A stretch of DNA of 16,636 bases, taken from contig JAAMXY010001702.1 in NCBI GenBank assembly GCA_019677205.1, positions 1-16,636 on the forward strand. The letters are read 5' to 3'. This DNA is from Pinguiococcus pyrenoidosus (taxonomy: Eukaryota > Sar > Pinguiophyceae > Pinguiochrysidales > Pinguiochrysidaceae). Below the pieces are notes generated by a model. The model did no database searches. It worked only from the letters and a program-made list of their open reading frames with translations, and was not told the DNA's origin. Positions within the stretch are counted from its first letter, which is position 1, and each line of letters begins with the position of its first letter. Shown here in pieces: positions 8,653 to 16,636 of the stretch. The translations under genes were made by a program, and so were the position numbers.

Positions 8653-10983
8653 CGCCGCTCTGTTGCACGGGGACCGAGGCCCGCGTGACCCTTCCAAGCC
8701 GGGCTCTCAGCGAGAGGAGCGGCGCTGGATGAACACCAAGTCCCAGCGCACAGAGCGACGGGATGATCCCATTGCGTTTGCTATGCCTGTCAGACCGTTT
8801 CTTGATGCTTCCTGGGTGAGCTAGCCTTTGCGCTCGATTGCTCGGAAATAGACTTTCTTCCTCGTGCTGCTTTCAAAACCTACGGGAAAGGAATGCAGAA
8901 TTAAGGAACTACAGTATAATAGGAGCGAAAACTGAAATATGGTACTGTAGGTACTGCAAGTACCAAGTAGTACCTATGGTACTCACAAGCCGTTGCGCAC
9001 TTCCCGCCATTCTGTTCAAACGCTGACGCGACGATATCGAGCGTACGTTATCCTTTGAGGCACCCATGGCACGTACTCGCCAACGTTCTGCTACAAAGGC
9101 GCTAGCGAGCATGCCTGCCCCAGAATCGCGGGCTCACGCCATTCGCCGTAGAAAGCGAAGGCAAGGAGCCTCACCGTATCAAGCGAAGCAAGCAAAGCAA
9201 AGCTTTGGCCTCAGAAGCCCTTGCGAGTCGTGCGGAACGTCCTCCACTAGGTGACTTCCAGAACGCATCTTATGTTATCGTAATGAAACGACTTCAATGC
9301 CTCTCTTCTTCAAAGGTGGCTGCAGCAACTCCATGAATCGTTCTGCTAGTCTTTTGACCACGGTTGCCGGAGACGATGCTCGCGAGTGGAAGTTTCGGCA
9401 CTTCGTCGAGGCCATTCTGGAGCAGAGCCACTTGCTTAGCGGCTCTGTTGATTGCTACTGGAAGCCCGACAATCTCCCTAAGGGGTCCTCAGCCGTGCAG
9501 TGCCAAGCAGAAATGCATCGCAGAAAAAGCGCTAAGGAGCTCTACTGATGAAATTGGAGAAAGCACTGATTCCACGTCGCCCACATGGACGACCAAGCTA
9601 CATGTCGGAGGGCTAGAGCAACTAGTTCGTCTAACACTCACAAATCAGGTTTGTGGCTCGTGGATTTAGAGTGGGCAATCGGTCCACGACTGAACTGAAG
9701 AATCACCTCGTGAACTCATGAGCATAATTGCGACAAGTCGCCTTGCAGGTCGCGACAATGCAGTTGGACGACGCAAACGCGCGCCTGGAATGACTGAAAA
9801 GATGAAGAAATACTGCGAGCATCGGTATTGAGAGCAGTAAAGACAATGGTTGCCGTTCGTCTCCATCGCAAAACACGCTTGCTGCGTCCTCACTCCTCCA
9901 CGCATGGTCGTCGAGCAGCTCCGGCCGCCACCCAGCTAGCAGTCACACCAGCCAGCACCAGCGTCTGCACCCTTCAAAGCCTTTCCGTGCTGGACAAGTC
10001 CCACTGCGGGTGCGCTATCGCTGCGACGCCGCTTTCTGCTGTATCCAATGCATGGAAAGCCGACATCAATATCCCAATCGGAGGCTCTATCTGCCAATTG
10101 CAATACTTTTGTTCAACTGCCAGGCCTACACGATGCACAGTCGTCAGTATGCGATACCAGAAACAAAAAAAAATTCGCAGCAACGTCAGACGCAAACCCG
10201 AAAAACCCCAAACATACTGCAGCATGGTCCGAACATGCCTCTGTGTCTGTAGCAGCGATTCCAAGTCAAAACGTCGACTGCAGGTTCCTTCGTATCTCGT
10301 TCCTTTGCAATGGGGACAAGGCTCATGCCACTGAGAGTGTGTAAACAATTGCAAAGTTTCGCAAGAGTTACGTAGATTAACCAAAAAATGTTCATAAAGC
10401 TTGCTGCAGAATTTAATTTTTGACAATTTTGCAGTTTTGGTATACTAGAACAGTTGTCCGTAAAGTGTTCAAAAACTTGTTCTATTCCTTAGTTGCAGGG
10501 TAGGCATGTACTTCACAAGCGGCAAAGGTATTTACCCTGCGCAAAAAGGTTGCGTCAAACTTGGAATTAGATACTTCTGCATGCTGAGAGTAATGGGTTT
10601 CCTACGGGTTTGGCTTCCCGCATATTAAAACCTGCATAATGATGTGTCCAGGTTGCATATAATATCCGGAAGAAGATTTTTGTAATACTAATGATCAAAG
10701 AGCCTATAATACCTTTATCTAGCAAGAGTTTTTTCGAAATACACTTTAATTCTGCAGATGAGCTGCCACGTTCTGATCGTTCAAGTTGCTTATTACGTAT
10801 CTGCCAAGTTCAACTGTTTTCGAGAACCTTTCATGTGTTCTTTTTCAAAGTTTAGAGGAGGATTGCTGACCATCAATGCTATTTACGGCCGCTAAAAAAG
10901 CAAAACTTTTTTGGTACATCGAGAGACTGGTAGTATACGCGGCATTTCTTCCCAACGTAGAGATTAGCCTTTTTCAAAACATT
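8653..10983. other. 2.3-kb intergenic region without a convincing gene
   Basis: It lies between the start of the TIM-barrel gene and the end of the coiled-coil gene, both on the minus strand, so it must hold the former's promoter and the latter's 3' region. Open frames here are short, overlap on both strands and show no domain. From about 10340 to 10980 the DNA turns AT-rich, with runs such as A9 near 10165 already appearing before it. I found no tRNA, rRNA or snRNA that I could support. An 8-bp inverted repeat (GCAGGGTA 10495-10502, TACCCTGC 10533-10540) is present. Confidence 0.5.
8941..8983. repeat. Cluster of GGTACT/AGTACC palindromic half-sites
   Basis: Five GTAC-centred hexamers occur in 43 bp: GGTACT at 8941, 8950 and 8978, and AGTACC at 8959 and 8969. 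They nest as hairpins: GGTACT-GCA-AGTACC, and TAGGTACT (8948-8955) with AGTACCTA (8969-8976). The cluster lies about 290 bp upstream of the start of the TIM-barrel gene, where it might be a regulatory site, or be the scar of a small repeat. Confidence 0.6.
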
Positions 10984-13900
10984 TTACTTTTCTTGTCCTG
11001 TCTCTTTTGCTTTCACAAGATTCAGAATCTCCAGAAGGCGCTTTTGTTGGTCCACCAATATCTCTACGAAGACTCTTTCCCTGTTGCGGATGTTGCTTTC
11101 TCTGTTCCGCTTTTGGCTTTCAATCTCTGTTTGCTGCTGTGTCAGGGCGTCCAGCTCAGATCTTTGGGCCTCCATGGCTTCCAGCAGCACATCCATTTCG
11201 TCGTTGAGTCGGCGCTTCTTCGTGCTGAGCGCGACGTTAATTTTGCCGTCTGCAACGCTTGAGATCAACGCCTGCTTTCGAATTTCTTCTTCCACTCGTT
11301 TAACCTGCGTAAACAGAACGAACGTGAGCAGATATCGGTATGTCAGTGCAAGCGGGAAGGAAGCCTCAGCGTGCGACGTTGAAGCGAACCTGCTTTTGGG
11401 TTTTGCTGATCTCACTCTGCAGCCGACGTCTCTCGTGCTCAACGCCTTGGGACTGCCGATCCAGATGCTCCATCTCGCGCTGTAGCCCTGCGATGTGCAC
11501 CTTCTGCTCGGCAATGGTGCCTCGTTTGAAGTTGGCCAGGAGATTGTGCATTTGCGTCCTAACGTTGTCGGCGGCCTCTGCGCGAGCACGGAGTTCTCGA
11601 ACTTGAGCTTTCAGAGCCAGCTGCTCCGCGGAGATCTTGGCCAGCAGCTCTTCTTGCCCCTTCTGAACATCAGCCAGCCTTCTTTGATACTCGCGATCAA
11701 GCGTCACCTTCTGCCGCAGCATGCTGGTCGCCGATTGCCAGTTGTTCCAATTCTGCTTCAGCCGTGCGGCTTTCAACTCCGCGTTCAGATCGTAAAGCGC
11801 ATCCTCTGCGTGCTCAAGGGAGCGCCTCTCAGCTCTCAAGGCGCTCTGGACTCTGTCGTTCTCTCGATCCAGCTCTGCGATGCGTGCCTCCAGCTGTGCC
11901 AAGGCCATCTTGTGATCCGTCTCCATCTGCTCCGTTTTTTCCACCCAGACCGACTCGACTTCCTCGCGGACCTTCGCAATGCTTGTCGTCTGGGAGCGTG
12001 CCGCTTCATCCCTCGCGTCCTCAAGGGCGGCTTCTCGTTCCTCGAGCAGATCGGCTACCTGCGCCTTGAGCAACGCACGATGCTGCCCCTGTAACTTCCT
12101 CCTCTGCTCGGTCTCCTTTGCTTGGAGGATCTCGTGTTGCTCGTCCATTTCCTTCCTCTGTGTCAACCAAAGCTGTCGTGCTTCCTCGAACCTGCTTTGG
12201 GTCTCCTCAAGCCGCATGCGCTCGATTTCAGCAGTCTTGCGGAAGCAGCACAGCACTTCTTGTGCCTTGCCAAGCTTGTCCTCGTATAACTTTGCCTGGG
12301 CTTCTCGAGCTTCTACGTCCTGCGCCTTCCATTGCCTCTCGGCATCGCAAAGCCGGACCTCAGCGTCGGCGATCAGCTTCTCTTTCTGCTCCGCGAGGGC
12401 CTGGCGCTGTTGCTCGGAAGCTTGACGCTCAAACTTACGTCGAAGCTCTTCTGCCTCTTCCGCAGCCTCGATCCTCATCAGATCCACGGCGGCGTTGGCG
12501 GACTTCTTCACGTCTTCCAGTGCCTTCTCTGCTGTTGAGCGCAGCCTTTGCACTTCTCGAAGGGCCACCGCTTCCTGATGAGCTGCCCCTTCTTTCCACG
12601 ACTCGTTCTTGCTTGTCTCCACCGCCAGCGCCATCTTCTCTTCCCAGGTCTGTCTCTCTCTCTTCACCGCCTCCCGCTGCAGCTGCATTCCGCGCTCTCG
12701 CTCCCTTTGCACCGCCTCTTCCAGCCGAGATTGGGCACTACGCGTGAGGCTCGACACGTCCTTTACCATGCGCTCCCGCTCCTCGATCAACTTTGCCTCC
12801 AAACGAGAGATGTCTTCAGCAGCTGCGATTTCTGCTGTCCGCTGGCCTCGCTCTTCGGCGTTCTTCTCGCGTGCTTCGAAAAGAGCTCTCTCCTCTTGAA
12901 GGACGGTTTCAAAGCTCTGTTTCATCCGCTCTTCCGTGGTCTCCACAGCCGCGGCCACCGCTTTACGCTTCTCTTCCACCAGGGTCTGCTTCTCCGAGCG
13001 CCAGGCGCGTTGCTGCTCCTGTGTCACCGCGTCGACTTCGGAGCGGAGGCTGTCGAGGCTTTCCAGGCGCTCGGCGTCTTTCTTCTCCAGCTGCTGGTTG
13101 AGAAGGAGCTTCCACTTGCGATCCGCCTCGGCGATGGAACGTTCAAGCTCCTGCAAGTGACGACGCTCTTGCTCCAGGACGGTCCTCTCCGCGTCCGCCT
13201 TCGCCACCGCCAGCAGTTTCTCGCGCTCCTTGTCGCGATCGTCGAGAGCTCGCTGGATCGCCAAGCGCGCGTCCTGCTTGGCAGTTTCAAGACGGCCACT
13301 CCACGTAGCCTCCAGCGCCTGGATTTGCGCAGCGCACAGCTCATCTCTGGCTTTGATCAGTTCCTCTCTCTCCTCCTCTCGCGTCTCCCGCAGCCTCTCC
13401 AGCCGCCGCTCCAGCTCTTCCAGCTGCACCTGGCTTCTCTCCGCTTCGTCCTGCCGAGCAGCAAAGGCCGCCGCGGCACTTGCCTGCTTCTTTGCTCTAT
13501 CCGCCAGTACTTCCGCTTCGCGCACGGCCTCCGTCACCAGCAGACTCGTCTGGGCTTTGGCCGCCTGCATGGCGCTTGACAGCTTCCAGCGCCAGAATCG
13601 CTTCGCCAGGGAGTGCTGAACGCGTCGCTGTGCCGACCGCAGTACGTGCTTCGTGGCCTCCTGGCAATGGCGCCATTGCAGTGAGCTCTGCAGCTGCTGC
13701 TGGCGCCCCCGAAGCTCCTCGTTGGCTTCCTGGACTTTCTTCAACGCGCCACCCAATTCTGTGCGCACTTTCTGCACATGAGCTACGTGGGTCTTCTCCA
13801 ACGATTCCACGCTGCTTCTGGCCTCCTGCAGCGCACGCACGTGGCGCTGCGCCGCCGCGTTGCCTTCCGCACGCACGACGGCGAGTTCTTCTCGCGTGGC

Positions 13901-15205
13901 GTCCAACTCGCTGCGCAGGCGGGCAGCGGCGCTGGCGGCACTTTCCGCGTTGTGCTGCTCGCTGCGAAGCTGGACGCGCATGAGCGCGTAGGCGTCTTGG
14001 AGCTTTTGCGTGGCCTCTCTTGCAGACTGCAGCTCTGCCTCCAACACTTGCGCATCTCCCAAAGCTGCGCGTGTGGCGTCGGCATCCTTCTGTGCGGCGG
14101 CCACCTTGACTTCTGCGGCGGCGATCGCCTGCTTCGCGCTGTCTCTCGCCTGGCCAAGTTGCTCAGTGGTGGCCTTGAGGGCCTCCTCCAGCTCCTTCTT
14201 CAGCGTAACTTCGCTGGACAGCTGCGCCTGCAGGTACTGGCGCTCGTTGTCCAGGCGCCGCAGCACCGCCTCGGTGGTGGCGTGCGCGGTCTTGAGCGCT
14301 TCCACACTTGCGCGCTCCGAATTCAACGCATCCACGTGGTTCTGCATCTCAACGATCTTCTGCTTTGCAGCGCTGAAGCTTCTTTGCAATTGCGCCAGAT
14401 CCGCCTTCGCCAGCTCCTCTCGCTTTTGCCAACCCAACTGCTCCTGCTGCGCCGCCCCCAGCCGCTCTTGGAGGTCGTCCACCTTGGCCTGCAAGCTATG
14501 AACTTCGCTGAGCGGTGCTTCCAGTGCCCGACTCAAGCGCTCTTCTGCTGAGGCTTCTGTGGCGACGCGCTCTTGTCGGGCGTGCTCCAGCGCTGTCCGC
14601 ATCTCCGCCTGCTGCGCCAGGGTCTTGGACTGCAGCGCCTGGATGATGTCCTGGAGCTCTTCACTCTTGCGCGCGTCCGACTTCAGCTGCGCCTTCAAGA
14701 AATCGACCTTGTGCGCCAACTGGCGGATCTTCGCCTCCGATGTCGCCTTCAGCGCCGCACCGGCGTCGGACGCCGACGCGCCACCCTCTGCACACGTCAG
14801 GCTTTGTTGAAGCAGCCGAATCTCTGCGCGAAGCTTCGAATGCTCCACCTCTGCCTGGCGGAGCTTCGCGGACGTGGCTGCTGTCTGTCGCGTCGCATCC
14901 CTGAGTTTGGCGTCTCTCTCGCGCAGCGTCACTTCTGCAACCGCTTGCTTATCTTCGGCCTCGTGGAGCTTCTTCAGCAGCTCGGCCCTCTCGCGCTCCT
15001 GTTCGGCGCTTGTGTCATGCTTTTGGCGCTCCAGGCGCTCCAAGAGAAAACGCCGCTCCTTCGCAAAGCCGACTCGTGTAGCGCTGAGCTCCGCGTCCAT
15101 CGCGCTCAGCCTATCCACCAGCTGCTTCACAGCTGCGGAGCTCGGTGCACTCAACATCGACTCCTCGGCGCTCTCCTTCACGCTGCCTAAGCTATCCTCC
15201 GCCAT
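10984..15205 (-). CDS. Large coiled-coil protein, centrosome-like, two exons
   Basis: The product is 1378 residues in two exons: 15205-11390 and 11304-10984 (TAA at 10984-10986). The start is ATG 15205; an in-frame TAG at 15254-15256 lies upstream and there is no ATG between them. After a short Ser/Glu-rich head (MAEDSLGSVKESAEES), nearly the whole chain is rich in Glu, Lys, Arg, Gln, Ala and Leu with heptad spacing, so it should be a long rod. Two Trp-bearing breaks stand out: Leu533-x3-Phe537-x2-Trp540-Lys541 (LAKRFWRWK) and Leu1149-x3-Trp1153-x2-Trp1156. Both fit the L-x3-[FW]-x2-W pattern of SFI1/centrin-binding repeats. There is no kinesin or myosin motor, no SMC ATPase and no membrane segment. 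I do not recognise the orthologue; a centrosome, basal-body or spindle-pole scaffold is the best guess. A Golgi or cortical coiled-coil protein is the alternative. Confidence 0.85.
11305..11389 (-). other. 85-nt phase-0 intron near the 3' end of the coiled-coil gene
   Basis: The first exon frame would end with a stop soon after 11390 (TGA at 11366-11368), while a second frame continues the coiled coil. Splicing CAG|GTTCGC (donor at 11389) to TTTACGCAG|GTT (acceptor ending at 11305) joins KTQKQ to VKRVEEEIRKQ in frame and keeps the heptad pattern. A pyrimidine-rich stretch precedes the acceptor, and CTGAC upstream of it may be the branch site. The donor is weak beyond GT. Confidence 0.75.
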
Positions 15206-16636
15206 GTCGCAGTGCCTTGCTGTGTCAGCAACGCCCGACGAAGCAGCATCCACCTATATGGATGAAGGTGCTCTGCAGTGCCACCAGCACCCGTACCCTC
15301 CTACATTCGCCTCGGCACTTCCTGAACACACCACACGAACGGGAGCCAGTCCGAGTCTTCTTGTCCGCTTGCGTTCAGTCGAATGCAAAGAGTGCCTGAT
15401 GCTGAAGCTCCACAGGCTTCCAAGAGAGAGAGAGTTGCAGAGTCCCGGAAAGGCAGAGATGCTGTCTCTGTTCTACGCTTTCCAACCCTTCCGTCCCATG
15501 ACAGACTGCAAATAGACGCGCTACACAGCGGTGACAACTCAACCAGACGTTTCACAGTTTCACATGACTTGGCATCGTCGAATAATTCATAATGTAATAC
15601 AGTATCCGCACCATAAATTACTATTACTCGAAGGAAAAATTAAATATGTTACTAACCGCCGTCTCTTTAAGAAGGCGGAGTCTTGCATCCCTGCTACGTT
15701 CCCAGTTCAGGCCGTCCTTTATGGTTCATTCGATTTTAGGGAATACAGGGGTGGACCGCCGGCTTCTATAGAGTGGCCGTCCCACCAAGGAGGCCATTTT
15801 TTCGTTTTCATCATTGCGCCACTGACACCCTGAGTTTGCGCCTCAATCTTCATCATGCATGGCTGGGTCGTTCACAGGTAGCTTTGGTGTTCTTCCCAGC
15901 TTGTGCTGTGTGCGTTGACGTCCATCTGGCTCACTTTGGCGTCTTTTCCCTGAAGGACTCAAGTCTAGTTTCCCACGTCGGAGGCCAAGAAGGAGCATGG
16001 CTTGGAAGGGGGTTGCAGCGCTTCGGAAGAGAAGAGAGCGCCCATGTCCGACCTCCTCTGCGAGACAAGTGTAAGTGGTGCTCGCACAAGCCCAGGAGCC
16101 CGGCATTCAGGTCCTCATAGCTGGAACGCAGGTTGCGCCGCTCACAGCTTTCGCCTCCGGTCCGCCCGGCACTTGCCGACCCAGATGCGTCTATGCATCT
16201 TAACCAAAAAACGGGAAAGCGTGACGCCACTGGTGACTGGGCGGTTGCAAGCGTCTATACATGGGTTCAAGCGATCATATGATAGATCACCGTGATCGAT
16301 CATATGATCGATTGAAAAACGTGATTATCTCGATCATCGGGTGGAAAACTGTCACCTGTTTCTTGGCTGGTTTCTGGCTGGAGCGGTGTCTTGTTCTCAT
16401 CTTGCTTGAGGAAGGTTGGTGCAACACGGATGACGTGGGCAGTCCAGGGACACGAGTCAGTGTGAAGAACAGTTTGTATGTAGACAGAGAGGATAAGACA
16501 GAGACGATATCCTTAGGCAGATGAGCTGACCACCAACCATTCTACTATCTCTTGGTAGCCCATCTTTTAACGCGCTTCCTCTGCGCAACATACCCTCCCC
16601 TCCTCCAGTTCGACCTGAAGATGTCCCTCTCCAAGT
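15206..16636. other. Upstream region of the coiled-coil gene and right edge, no convincing gene
   Basis: About 1.4 kb with only short frames on both strands. The coiled-coil promoter should be at its left end; a TATA-like CATATAG on the minus strand lies about 50 bp before ATG 15205. A GA repeat occurs near 15425. At the right edge, a pyrimidine-rich run (about 16590-16609) ending in CAG is followed by ATG 16621, which could be a splice acceptor or the start of a plus-strand gene. The minus strand is also open there. Too little is visible to choose. Confidence 0.4.
16272..16312. repeat. GATC-rich palindrome cluster
   Basis: ATCGATCATATGATCGAT at 16295-16312 is a perfect 18-bp palindrome. A related copy, GATCATATGAT, starts at 16273 and recurs at 16298, 25 bp further on. 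Between them GATCAC-C-GTGATC (16285-16297) is itself a perfect inverted repeat. Three overlapping palindromes in about 40 bp could form cruciforms or bind a dimeric factor. No gene can be assigned to it. Confidence 0.7.

Noticed and set aside
9297-9548. 83-codon plus-strand frame starting at a true ATG
   Set aside because: No domain, no signal and no neighbour to explain it; length is within chance expectation for the region.
9828-10426. Overlapping frames of 150-168 codons on both strands in the gap
   Set aside because: They lack support: the minus one begins at TTG, neither shows a domain, and the CPHCKG motif in the minus frame is an isolated CxxC.
10495-10570. Resemblance of CCTGCGCAA to part of U6 snRNA
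   Set aside because: The flanking ACAGAGA box and the expected downstream bases are missing; only the nine-base match is present.
12548-13579. 343-codon Leu/Arg-rich plus-strand frame
   Set aside because: Antisense shadow of the coiled-coil gene; Glu and Lys codons on the sense strand read as Leu, Ser and Phe on the other.
15531-15833. 100-codon plus-strand frame
   Set aside because: It starts at GTG, has no domain and lies in an AT-rich non-coding stretch.
16500-16560. Possible tRNA-like segment on the minus strand
   Set aside because: No acceptor stem, anticodon arm or T-arm can be paired together.

Overview
The window reads as nuclear DNA of a gene-dense, intron-poor unicellular eukaryote. 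All four protein genes are of eukaryotic type: a PA200/Blm10 proteasome activator, a PP2C phosphatase, a type II membrane protein and a centrosome-like coiled-coil protein. Open frames run for thousands of bases without interruption, and only two short introns are needed. Coding DNA is GC-rich, while parts of the intergenic DNA are clearly AT-rich. I cannot name the organism. An intron-poor alga or other protist fits; nothing points to bacteria, a virus or a mobile element.

Layout. Positions 1-4755 on the minus strand hold most of an intronless PA200/Blm10 gene that runs off the left edge. Positions 4756-5152 are a compact divergent promoter region with two near-perfect interrupted palindromes and three GGCGCC sites. 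Positions 5153-6316 on the plus strand encode a complete PP2C phosphatase; its signal-peptide-like first exon has to be joined across a stop codon by a short intron. Positions 6317-6564 are a tight convergent intergenic gap. Positions 6565-8652 on the minus strand encode a 695-residue single-pass membrane protein with a probable glycosidase-like TIM barrel. Positions 8653-10983 are a long gap with no convincing gene, a GTAC palindrome cluster and an AT-rich tail. Positions 10984-15205 on the minus strand encode a 1378-residue coiled-coil protein in two exons. Positions 15206-16636 are its upstream region and the right edge, with a striking GATC palindrome cluster.

The genes do not form an obvious pathway. 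The one structural link is that PA200 (protein turnover) and the PP2C phosphatase are transcribed divergently from about 400 bp and may share control elements. The two features most worth following up are the membrane-anchored TIM-barrel protein, whose family I could not pin down, and the coiled-coil protein with two SFI1-like tryptophan motifs. I saw no clearly new multi-gene system.
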